From Morinoia aosen (Eukaryota; Arthropoda; Malacostraca; Amphipoda; Talitridae), in contig JASJYW010000026.1 in NCBI GenBank assembly GCA_030386875.1, positions 15,208,246 to 15,272,245 on the forward strand: a stretch of DNA of 64,000 nucleotides. Direction: 5' to 3'. Position numbers and translations under genes: made by a program. Under the pieces are notes generated by a model, which made no database searches, had not been told where the DNA came from, and worked only from the letters and a program-made list of their open reading frames with translations. Positions 1 through 10,181 of this stretch are shown one piece after another (the stretch's first letter is position 1; every line of letters starts with the position of its first letter).

Positions 1-105
1 CGCTAGTGGACAGCGTCCGACAGTAATTTTACAGGAACATTGGATCTCAGCGTCTCCAGCCAGACCAATACTGAGGCTGACAAACGTCCAATTTCTGTTA
101 ACGTC
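1..105 (-). other. Possible partial exon at window edge
   Basis: Read on the minus strand, a pyrimidine-rich tract ending in TTTTCCAG (just above position 105) looks like a splice acceptor. The bases from there to the window edge are open in one frame (begins DVNRNWTFVSLS, includes two Cys-x-Cys-like cysteines). A second minus frame and one plus frame (TGTLDLSVSSQTN) are also open, so the coding strand cannot be settled from about 100 bases. No family is recognised. It may be the upstream end of an exon continuing outside the window, or chance. Confidence 0.18.
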
Positions 106-483
106 AGCTGGAAAATAACGGTAGAATTTAAAGCAATCATTCAATATCACATGAACTCATCTGAATGAATATAATCATATATGAGGCGAGGTCAAAGCTA
201 AGGAAAATTACCTACACCGCCGCCAAGCACAGCCGCTGAAGTAGTACGACAAAATTGAAACCACGGTAGACAAACTGCGGGAAGATGATTAGAGGATACT
301 GCGAAAAACAAATATCACCGTTAGTTACAGTAGAAAAATCCCACCATAATTTAATAATATCTTTAATTTATTTCATTTTATTTCTGATTACCTGAACGTA
401 TTTGATAATTAACTATATACCCGTGACCCACAAGGTCAGGTGGGAACTGGGTGCAACTCTGGGTAGGAACGCTTGATATTATT
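106..483. other. AT-rich non-coding stretch
   Basis: No open frame of note, no recognisable repeat. The stretch runs into the CA microsatellite. Confidence 0.5.
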
Positions 484-532
484 CACGCACACGCTGACAC
501 ACACACACACACACACAAACACACGCACACAC
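484..532. repeat. CA/AC microsatellite
   Basis: An imperfect (AC)n run with interruptions (GCAC, GCTG, AAAC). Simple-sequence repeat, likely polymorphic in length. Confidence 0.85.
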
Positions 533-544
533 TAATTTAGAATA

Positions 545-705
545 GAGATAAAACACCAAAGGAACTGACGAAGAGGAGATGAGGAGTGAACAGGGAATTT
601 ACGCAGGGGACGCCTCGACTCGCCCCATGCCAGCGGGATGCAACTTCAGCACCAAACTCAGCGTCAAAGGCGACGCGCAGCTGCGAAGCGCTTAACCGGA
701 ACTCG
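545..705. other. GC-rich island with short overlapping frames
   Basis: This stretch is clearly richer in G and C than its surroundings. It is open for about 50 codons on the plus strand (ATG-initiated part MRSEQGIYAGDAS..., stop TAA near 693) and for about 58 codons on the minus strand. Both open frames may simply follow from the low stop-codon density of GC-rich sequence. It could be an exon, a promoter island or a transposon remnant; no family is recognised. Confidence 0.2.
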
Positions 706-2384
706 TATCCTTAGTAAGTCTCATAAGTAAATCAAAAACAACTGCCAGGTAAAGCCGGTCGAAGCCCTTCTTACCCTTGCAGAAAAACTGCAGGAGCCTG
801 AACACAACTTAACTGTTAATCTAAATACGACATTAAAAACTGAACACGATATTTCCCATTTAATTTAAAAAAAGAACGACATAAATTCAAATCCGATAAA
901 TTTTCCAACAGTGTACTTCAATTTTCTTATCGCTAGTAATGATGATTTTCGTTTTTAATCCAGTGAATGTGTAATTTGTCATGGCGCCTTTTTGAGAATA
1001 GTTTTAGGATCGGTATTATTAAGTATGCTTCGATAGATTTTTTTACTTGATGTCATTTTCATTATTATGCTTTTTATAAGAGAACTTATGAAAGATTGAG
1101 TATAACTCGAAAGATTACAAAACTTGGTGGTGGCTGATTAAGAATTATTTAATTGTGTTCGTATGAGTTTACACCATTATTGTCAAATTTTGTAGCTTGC
1201 CTTTTGCAATTAAATAATTCCTATACACTGTCCGTTACAAATGAATGTTTTAGTTCTCCTGTGGACTGGAAAAGTGCTATTTTAAACTTGTAACGCATTC
1301 ATTCATTAACGGTTTAGAATTGCTCTCCACTTTTGTTTGTTAGTCGTCAAAAGTAAAATATTCTTAAGATATATTTATGTGTCATATTCTATTAGAGTCT
1401 TTATAAGCATAATTTTAAGTAATTTTAAAAGAAGTAAAACATTTGTATACAAATTAATACATTTTGGACGCTAGATGAACTCCACATCTCTCCACTGCCA
1501 CCCCAATAATCTCTATTTAGAATAAAATTGAATATATAGTGGCAATAGGAAAGAATAACTTTCTTCACTCTCGAGAAGCTTTTCAAGTTTCATGCCGTCA
1601 GAGACGTAACGCACAGCCACCGGAGTAGAATAAGTTCCAATAGATACAGTCACATTCGATTCCATGCTTATGTACACGTTTGCACTTGTGTCTTTTATTG
1701 TCATTAGAAACCTGTGGTTTCTTAGGCTCGCTTAAATCGCAAGATACCCCTAAAACGATAAATTTGGTTGAACGAGTGCATATACTTGTGTGCGTTTAGT
1801 TATTAATTTTACCTCCCATGGGAGCTCTGTCACAATGTTATATATTTATATATTTGTATGTATGGGAAAAAATGAAACAAATGAATACGTGCATAAACTT
1901 AAAGATTCATGAGGCGTACATTGTCTAAACGAACAAATTCCACATCTAATTCATGCTTAGCTCGGTTAAATGGTACTCATGCCCACTTTTATTTTTAATT
2001 CTATGCGCAATTCAAACATCACTGACATCTCAGCACTAATTAAAGCTTTCATGCTCATTGCACACGTATTAGCTCCGGTAAAAACGTGGAAACGCTGCAC
2101 AAAGTCACTGTCGGCTCAGCCGAACTCAGATAATAACCCACAAATCGACATTGAATATTGGTGGGCGCGTAGCACGCACAGAGTTATCGTTCTAAGTGGT
2201 CCAAGGTCGTTCGGCGTCCTGCAGCACTCGAAACTCAGCTGTGATTGGTTACAAAGAAAAAGATTATGTATAATTTGTTGTCGAACATGGAATCAAACTA
2301 AATTAGTGTAATAATTATTGCATATGGTGAGAAAAAAAATGATAGGTTTCACACTCAGCGAGTATATTTAATGTGATACTTCCA
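706..2384. other. AT-rich stretch with two unrecognised short ORFs
   Basis: Mostly non-coding. A 63-codon minus-strand frame at 1513-1704 (ATG start, MTIKDTSANVYIS...) and a 113-codon plus-strand frame at 1970-2311 (ATG start, MVLMPTFIF...) are the only frames of note. Neither shows a domain, signal peptide or convincing splice context, and such lengths occur by chance in unique DNA. I see no other structure. Confidence 0.35.
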
Positions 2385-2725
2385 CTATGGGAGAACCATG
2401 TATTGCATTCGTGGTAAGTGGCGCTCCCATTGGTGAAGCACGAGTGCCCAAGTTAATTAAAGATACTTCTTTTGTTGAAGTATGTTTTTTTTATTTATCA
2501 ATACCATCTTTTTTATGCTCACTGTTATCTTTTTCTCCAGAGCTAAATGTTTTCTTCTTCAACTTTTCTAGCGTTAGAACTTTCTTCCTGACTTGTTCCA
2601 ATGCCTTGGGTGACCTGCGTTGGGAAACGCTCGTGTTACTACACAAGGATGCCTGCCCAGTGTGGGAGCACACCATGTGTATAGATTCTCCAAGTATGTG
2701 TCGAAAATGAATGGTTCCTTCCTTT
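2385..2725 (+). repeat. Dispersed repeat family A, copy 1
   Basis: This segment aligns by eye with later blocks in the window. Its left part (GCGCTCCCATTGG, then TGCCCAAGTTAA and TTCTTTTGTTGAA) matches the copy at 12.8 kb. Its right part (TGTGGGAGCACACC, TGTATAGATTCTCC, then ATGGTTCCTTC) matches the copy at 15.3 kb. The minus strand reads as a lysine-rich 61-codon frame, but that frame is not kept in the other copies. It is an old, diverged interspersed repeat of unknown class. Confidence 0.5.
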
Positions 2726-5700
2726 CGCTTAGCATAAACAACTCTGTGTTTAGAACTAAGCTATGAACGAACTCCTATAATAATAAGTATGTTGTGATAC
2801 GCTTGATAGTCACTTGAAACACTATTAGACAGTCGGTAAGCAGTCTTGAAAATGGTTTGTTCCTGAATGAACTCAACTTATGAATCATTACTAAATTAAT
2901 ACATTATTAAAAATACTGTGATTTGCCCCATCTCAGTCTCCAAAATGTTTGAAAACTGTCTTGACATCGTTTTAAATCATGTTGAAAGCATGTGAGATGT
3001 CATGAAAATTCAAGGATTGGTTATTAACAGCTATCACAGAACAATTAGGCCTTGATTTTGGTCGATTGATAAATTTGTCCTTACGTCCTCGAGGTTGCAA
3101 GTACTGTTTCTTTCCGTTTTCCTCGCAAGGACAACTCCAAAGTTCGAGACTAAGCAGTGTAACTCAGGTGGGACCGACAAGCGTTGTCATTTCAAAAAAA
3201 TTGTTAGGTGGTTTGAAAACTAATGAGAGGACGTGCACCATTGAAAACAGAATCCGTAAGACTAGATGAACAGATGCGACTTGATCCCCGCTTGGAAAAT
3301 TATTTCACATACCAGAAATTAGTCGAGCTTAAAACTTGTGAAAAGCGCATTTCAACTGAAATAAATTATTGCTTAAGACTTCATAGTGACATTTTCTACT
3401 AGATATTGAAATTTCAACGGCGACTGCACATTTATGAAAATCCGATGTCAGGTAGAATACTTATTGGCCTAGCTGTTTCTTTTTCCGTTTGAAGCCCTGT
3501 GAGCTGCAGACGTGTATTGACCATGGAAGTGAGTTCAAATCTTTGTGTAATTTTCATAGATATTAATGGAGTTAATTTTCACTCGAAGCATCTATTAGAA
3601 GGTGTAATTTAAAAATCATTCCTGACTAGTATTTTATTTGATTTAATGCGAGCGGTTCACTTAAAAATCGAAGCAGAGTTCCTCAACAACGCCAGAGTTC
3701 CTGGCGTTATTGAGATTGTGAAGCAAGTACCTGAATATATAATAAAGAATATATCATAATTTTTTTTTCTGTAATTCAATATTGAAGCCTTTTAAAATTA
3801 TTCTCGATGCTGAAAATATTGGTGCAAGGTCTAACACCAACGGTCACACCTCAGCTTGCACACACAAGCAGTATGTATGACTGCGTTACACAATTTCCCT
3901 GATTACAAGTAATGCACGTGAAAACATTGTGCTATTACATGGTTGCTGACAGGTACCAGCAGCTCTTTCATTCACTGCATGTAAGGTATTAATTACTAGT
4001 AACCAAAAATGTCCTGTGAGTGAAAAATGATTTTGAATTGCATTAAGGTTTTCTATTTTTCCTGCATAGACTTCAATTTATTCAAATAAAAATCAGAGTC
4101 GGATAAAGGGAAAATTTTTGTGGCCAAAGCATTTTGAGTCTTACTTTACCTACATTTATTGGTTGTTAGAGACTGCAATCAAAATTGAGCTGTAAAAAAT
4201 ACTATAAGATATAAAAAAAAAAAAGCTAAGCTTCTATTTACGACGTGTTTAGTTTCAAAGTTTCAAATTTTGTTTGTATTTTCACCTATTGTAAGATACA
4301 AATTCTGTTAATACCTTTGGATCCTTTGCCAAACAAAAATAAATGCAGTGAAGCACTTTTAAAGTTGACTCAGAGCAAGATTAGTGTAGCGATCTGACCA
4401 TCATTTCTGTCTTCACGTAATGTTCTAATTCTGTGGCAGCCCCTGCCGTTGTAATCATAAGCCTCGTGAACTACACGGAGCGATATCAATCACATGTGAT
4501 CAGCTGAGATTGTCGCGATCGACCTGTGCAGCTACCAGAACTTTTTGACAAATTACTGCTTCCCTGTCAATCTTTCCCTGGGCATGACTCATGTTTTCAC
4601 TCACAGTGACTTTATCACACAGTCATCAGAATAGGGAAGAAACTTCCACGTGCTTGTAAACTTTTGATAGAACATATTACACACAAATTTGACAGGCTAT
4701 ACATTATAAAACTATAAATAAAATTCATCAAGTTTTTGTTCGCTTAGATCTGCAGGGCATTGACCCTGCTAAGAACCATGAGCGACTGCGCAGTTTTCGA
4801 TCATTAGATCATTCGCCGGAGCAAAAATTTGCAGCAGAAAGCTCTTCTCCGTAACATTAAAATACACTTTAAAAATTCGTTACTTAATTCTTGCCATTTT
4901 TATTGTGGAATTGACAGAGTAGACTTTTTACCCGTAATAAGTGTAATCATTTTAATTTTTGTTGAAAAACAATTGTACATATGGAAGAATATTGGCAATA
5001 TTGATAAAATAATGCAAATAATTATTTTGAACGAGCTGCGTTCGCATACCAAAATTTGATACAAAACATTGTTTTGTTGAATGTGAATGACTTCCGTTCA
5101 TAACTTATTATCGAATTTACTGATAAATAACTATCACAAACATGACTGCATATTGCATAATCCACTTTCCTGTTCACAAGTACAGTCTATTCATTCCTCA
5201 GCATTAATTTTCTTGGCGTGTCATCTAGTTATTTTCATGAATAAGTTGACGTATATGAAAGCTATAAAACACACGACTCAATATCGTACAATAAGAAACA
5301 ATATCCACGTGTTCGTCCTATCGGTAACCTGGGATGAAACTAACTGTAAGTAAATATTGTTATGTTACATATATTATTTCCTCCTGCGGCTTGTGTTTAC
5401 GAAAAGCGTACGTATCCTCATTTCAAACGCAAAAGCAGTTTCAAGCCCGAAACACTTGAAAATATGTTACAGTTGTTTTCTGTCTTTCAAACTACAGTGA
5501 AGTAAATACAAAATTATGTACAGCAGACCAATTACAAGCGGAAAAATAACGCTTCTATATCACATCACGTGCGATACATGCATCCATTAATTTCATAGGG
5601 AACGCGCCCTGTCTTCGCTCAATATGCAAATAGCTGGAGGTAGCATGTTCGTACGAGATTTCAAGAAAATGCAGATTATAACCAAGGGATCGAAATTGAT

Positions 5701-6238
5701 AATCTTATTTCCTGCAGACTTTTATTAATGGTTCATCATCGCCAACATAAGTTAATTAGCTTATATCACACGTGTCGCTTCTGTAGTAGGAAAACGTTCA
5801 CTGCAAAGTGCTTTGTTGAATTGAACGAAATAATACAAATCTAATTTTACACAAATACCTAATCATGCTTATTTCCAAAAATTTCATGAATAGATTTTTT
5901 CAATCAAGTAATTTTGCGTAGGTGCTACGCATTGGTGCAAATGAAGAACGGAGGTGTTTCAACTTCATTCATTTTCACTGGAACGCGAAAAATTTTCAAC
6001 GTGTATTTGGGTTTAGCTTACACGCGCATGGCTTGTGTTAGCGCGGATTATTTCCACGTTTTCCGTCATAAAACTTGTATGTATTGAGCATGGGGCGTCA
6101 TTTTGATAAATGAAAATCATTTTATAGCGTGTAACCTAAACCACAAGGACCCTCAGCATAGTGGATACCATTATTGTATAATTAAAATTTTACCCAAAAA
6201 CTGAGTGGAAAATGTCATTGGTTTTGAGCCAAGTTTAT
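2726..6238. other. AT-rich non-coding stretch
   Basis: No gene is seen. ORFs of 60-90 codons at 3066, 4829 and 5087 (plus) have no recognisable domain and look like chance frames. The one clear structure is a short hairpin at 3682-3714, listed separately. Confidence 0.5.
3682..3714. other. Short stem-loop
   Basis: CTCAACAACGCCAG pairs with CTGGCGTTATTGAG across an AGTTC loop: 14 stem positions with one mismatch. Too short for a canonical animal pre-miRNA. Function unknown. Confidence 0.6.
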
Positions 6239-6276
6239 GTTGAAACTCCATAGAATTTGAAACTCCATAGAATTTG
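6239..6276 (+). repeat. Short tandem duplication
   Basis: GAAACTCCATAGAATTT occurs twice in immediate succession. A simple slippage-type duplication. Confidence 0.8.
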
Positions 6277-6299
6277 TTGTCACAAGGTCACGTTTAAAA

Positions 6300-6736
6300 T
6301 TACAATACAGGTAATCTAAAAAGGTGACAAGGGCCACGTCAAGCTCATTCGCTTATTGGGCCTAATAAAAACAAGGGGAAAATCGTACAACCAACTGCTA
6401 AAATTTAAAACTACACTATTAAACATCCAAAATAAGAGTTCCAGCGAGTCGAGCTAACAGAGAAAAGATACAGTAACAAGAGGAAAACACATTAGAGGGT
6501 AACATAGAAAAGGAAAATAAAATAGGAAAATATCAAGTGACAAGGGAATATGTAAGAGTAGAATTGTCAAGAATACACAGAGAAAAGTAAAAATTATAAG
6601 TATTAAAAAGGGAAGCGTACCTAATAATGCGCAAACGCGGACTTCTTTATTATACAATACAGGTACTCTTAAAAGGTGACAAGGGTCACTTCAAGCTCAT
6701 TCACATTCTTGGGCCTAATAGAACAAGGGATAATCG
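6300..6736 (+). repeat. Pair of diverged direct repeats about 352 bp apart
   Basis: The block at 6301-6384 (TACAATACAGGTA..., AGGTGACAAGGG, TCAAGCTCATTC, GGGCCTAATA, ACAAGGG) recurs at 6653-6736 with substitutions. Similarity then fades. This fits either two old copies of an interspersed repeat in the same orientation or a decayed tandem duplication. The lysine-poor, transmembrane-like minus-strand frames here reflect A-rich composition. Confidence 0.6.
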
Positions 6737-8340
6737 CCGAAAATAATGAAACCGCTAAAAGTACAATCGCAGTGACAAAACAATAAAAATGTCATAAACA
6801 CGGTCACGAGCTATCATAATGACTAGAAGAAATGCACGAGTGACTAGAGTACTGGACAAAATGCAAAACTTAACAACATAGGTCCAGATTAAAATTGCAA
6901 CAATACAAGAAAAAGAGAAAAACACTATAAAACTGACATGATAAGACATAAGGGCAAATGTTAAATGTTAAATGTTCGATTTCATTTTAAATATCATCGG
7001 ATCATTTGAGACAGCTATGGCGGGCTGAATTGCTGACTGATTTGTCGAAAAATGAACTGCTTGTACTCATTCCTTAACGAGTAATACTAAAATGATTTCT
7101 TAAGGTTTTTTTGTATTTTTTATTTGGTGAAAAAATCTACTGTTGGTCAATAAACTTTGTATTATATCAGGAAAGGGGAAACTATCGGATAAGGACGTCT
7201 TTATACTAATTCCAAAGGTGATCTGAGTGCGAAAGTTTTGCAAGGAATTGGTTCAAAGGAAAGTTCTCCCCCCGTCAATTTTCTGTATTGAATTTGAAGT
7301 AACTGTATTCAATGTACTGTTTTTCACAAATAATTCACTATTTGCAAGCCTACCTCAAACAACTTTGTTCTAATTCGATTTTTCGGAGTATGGATTGATT
7401 CATGAAAACGTAATTTTTTTCCCATATCTCCCCTTAGGCCTGTTCCTCACAGTGTTGCAAATGTTAGCATGAATGTTAGGAGAGAATAGTTTTACGAATA
7501 TTCACTAGCTACCATTTGCCTCAGCTTCTTTGAGCTCAATGTAAAATAACGCACAACGCAAATAAGGAATTGAATTGACTACACAATTCATCAGCGCATC
7601 TGTAAAAAATATCTCTCTACTTTGCTATCACTATTTTCATCAGCAAGCAAATATGGGAAATTGCTCACGATTTTTGTGTTCCATTGAATGATAATAATGC
7701 CCAAAGTCTAGCAAATAATACTGCTGTAATCGAAACGAAATGCCATGGATCTAAATGTAAAACATATCAGCTCGCTAGCCCTGCTGCCCGATTATCTTGC
7801 AATGGAAGATGAGAACCCTGTGCGATTGAAAGATTTTCTTCAGCTTCGAACCTAACTTCTCATTGTACGCTATACTACTTTTACCGCGGTTAAGCATGAA
7901 TTGTTAACACTGCAATTAATTAGTTATTATCCACTGAATTATCTGTTAAATTGTGAATGACACTCAAAACTATCTTAATTAAGTACGTATTATTTTACTT
8001 CATTCCATATTATTTGATGAAAACTCTGTATTAGGAACCCTGATGCGACAGCAGACCGAATCTCTAAGCGCCGCACATGAGAAAGGTGGGTGTGTTCACA
8101 AAACGCTCGAATTAAGGTTGCATTAACTTCGCAAAACACGTTAAACATGTTCACGAGGACTATTGCATGACACTATCATTGAGTACTGCCATCACCATCA
8201 TTGATGATATGAGCAAAACAGTCCTCTACGAAATTTATGACGCATGGAACGCTTTATAGAGCTACATTCATGCAAGTTAATTGTTTTGATTTCTTTCCAA
8301 GTTCTTTTCGGTTTCCACCAATCACAGAGCTCCTCAATAT
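6737..8340. other. AT-rich non-coding stretch
   Basis: No gene, RNA or recognisable repeat was seen on either strand. Confidence 0.5.
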
Positions 8341-8599
8341 TGCTTGATACGTAGTCTCACTAGCGCCGCAGAGCAGAGCGATCGGCGGTTTCATTTGACT
8401 TGGACAGTCGAAGTGGTGTCATCAAGTGCTCAGGCGCAAGCATGTGTAGGTGGAAGTGAATGCCCACATTATTGTTATGAAGCTAGTAACTACAGGTATA
8501 TTGTGTCTTGAGCAGAAAGCCATGTAGTCTAGAGAACAGCTTTTGGTTCATCTTGCCGAAGCTAAAGCTTGAATGAAGTACAAATTCCTGGCAACGAAG
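8341..8599 (+). other. Possible first exon with strong splice donor
   Basis: A moderately GC-rich stretch ends in GAAG followed by GTAAGT (GT at 8600-8601), a near-consensus splice donor. An in-frame ATG at 8573 gives nine codons (MKYKFLATK) up to the donor, ending in phase 0. A CCAATCACAG motif lies just upstream at about 8318. No downstream exon could be tied to it, because the next kilobases hold a transposon palindrome. The call rests only on the donor and composition. Confidence 0.2.
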
Positions 8600-8673
8600 G
8601 TAAGTTCTAACTTGGCATTCCCTGATTATTTATCGATGTGTATTAAAACCACCTAGCGGTCTATCATGCTAGA

Positions 8674-8711
8674 TTAGATATATTGATGTCAACTAGATAT
8701 ATTGATGTCAT
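8674..8711 (+). repeat. 19-bp tandem duplication
   Basis: AGATATATTGATGTCAACT is followed at once by a copy that differs only at its last bases. Confidence 0.75.
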
Positions 8712-9082
8712 CCGTTTAAAAACATTAAAGTAGTATTATCTGCGTATGTTGATGTGTTCTCCCGAAATAATTGTATTGAAGAAACTGTAAGGTAATTCAG
8801 TTACTAATTACTTGGTGTTTAAGCCATTAAGCGAATTTTATCTAGGCTAGCTTTTGCATTTTTTTTGTGGCACTGAATACCGGTACAGTCAGTAAGATTT
8901 TTGTTCATGTTTTAGCAGGATAGGATGGTTGTTTACATTGGATTTCACACTAATCTTATATTTTATTACGTTCAAAAGGTAATTCCGACATTTCTGACTG
9001 GTTTAAAGGGGAGACTATCTATCCACCATAGGTTTGGGTACAGTCAGGAACAGGAAGTATTTTCAGAATTATTGGTCATGGA

Positions 9083-10181
9083 GGTAAATCTGAAGGACTT
9101 GACAGTTGTCGATTTTCCACTTTTTGGTGCCTGAACCTAATTATTTGAATCAAAATAAACAAGTTTTCTTCTATGCACTTTTCGTCTCAAATGAGTATTT
9201 TACGATTTATAGCGGTAAGTTTAGTTTCGTCATTGATGACGAATGCGCTCGAATAAACAGCTACTCATCGATTTTCGAATTTTTGTTGCTTGGAACATGG
9301 TAATAACATCGAAATAAACAACTTTTCTTCTATACACTTTTTTCGTCAAATGAGTATTTAACGAGGTATAGCGGTAGGTTTGGTTTCGTCTTTCAAGACA
9401 GAGCGCTGGAAGCGAGACGCCATTGCAGTATTGCCATACAACTCAATCAAAGAATTTCTTTCCGCTTCAAAGACTGGAGTTGCGGTAAGTCATTTACCGC
9501 TATAACTAATAAAATACTCATTTGAGACACAAAGTGCATAGAAGAAAACTTGTTTATTTCGATCTAATTAACTATGCTAAGGCATTGCAATTAACAAAAT
9601 CGACAACTGTCATTTCCTTCAGATTTACCAAAAGGGTAAATCTGAAGGAGATGACAGTTGTCGATTTTGTAAATTCCGATGCCTTAGCATAGTTAATTAG
9701 ATCGAAATAAACAAGTTTTCTTCCATGCCCTTTTTGTCTCAAATGAGTATTTTATTAGTTATAGCGGTAAATGACTTACCGCAACTCCAGTCTTTGAAGC
9801 GGAAAGAAATTCTTTGATCGAGTTGTATGGCAATACTGCAATGGCATCTCGCTTCCAGCGCTCTGTCTTGAAAGACGAAACCAAACCTACCGCTATACCT
9901 CGTTAAATACTCATTTGACGAAAAAAGTCTATAGAATAAAAGTTGTTTATTTTGATGTTATTACCATGTTTCAAGCAACAAAAATTCGAAAATCGATGAG
10001 TAGCTGTTTATTCGAGCGCATTCGTCATCAATGACGAAACTAAACTTACCGCTATAAATCGTAAAATACTCATTTGAGACGAAAAAAGAATAGAAGAAAA
10101 CTTGTTTCTTTTGATTCAATTAATTAGGTTCAGGCACCAAAAAGTGGAAAATTGACAACTGTCATCTCCTTCAGATTTACC
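9083..10181. mobile_element. Nested foldback/MITE palindrome, 2 x 547 bp
   Basis: The left arm (9083-9629) and right arm (9635-10181) are near-perfect reverse complements of identical length around a 5-bp spacer (AAAAG). Each arm also begins and ends with inverted copies of GGTAAATCTGAAGG, so each arm is itself an inverted-repeat element. Within each arm a module of about 67 bp (starts near GAAATAAACAAGTTTTC, ends TATAGCGGTA) occurs three times, twice direct and once inverted. No coding capacity is present. It is either two non-autonomous elements inserted head-to-head or one foldback element made by a hairpin/inverted-duplication event. No convincing target-site duplication is visible, so the superfamily is unassigned. 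Confidence 0.8.
9152..10112. repeat. Six copies of a ~67-bp module inside the palindrome
   Basis: Approximate positions: 9152-9218 (+), 9311-9376 (+), 9494-9561 (-), 9703-9770 (+), 9888-9953 (-), 10046-10112 (-). Positions are mirror-symmetric about 9632. Shared features are the ATAAACAA start, TCAAATGAGTATTT in the middle and TAGCGGTA at the end. Repeated subterminal modules of this kind are often transposase-binding sites, which is an inference here. Confidence 0.7.

Noticed and set aside
2491-2676. Lysine-rich minus-strand ORF in repeat copy 1
   Set aside because: The frame is not kept in the aligned repeat copies and no domain is recognised.
6300-6736. LTR pair of a small retroelement
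   Set aside because: Only 352 bp apart, no TG...CA ends, no primer site and no coding sequence.
9083-10181. LTR or retroelement origin for the palindrome
   Set aside because: The repeats are inverted, not direct, with no coding sequence; the structure is that of a DNA foldback/MITE.
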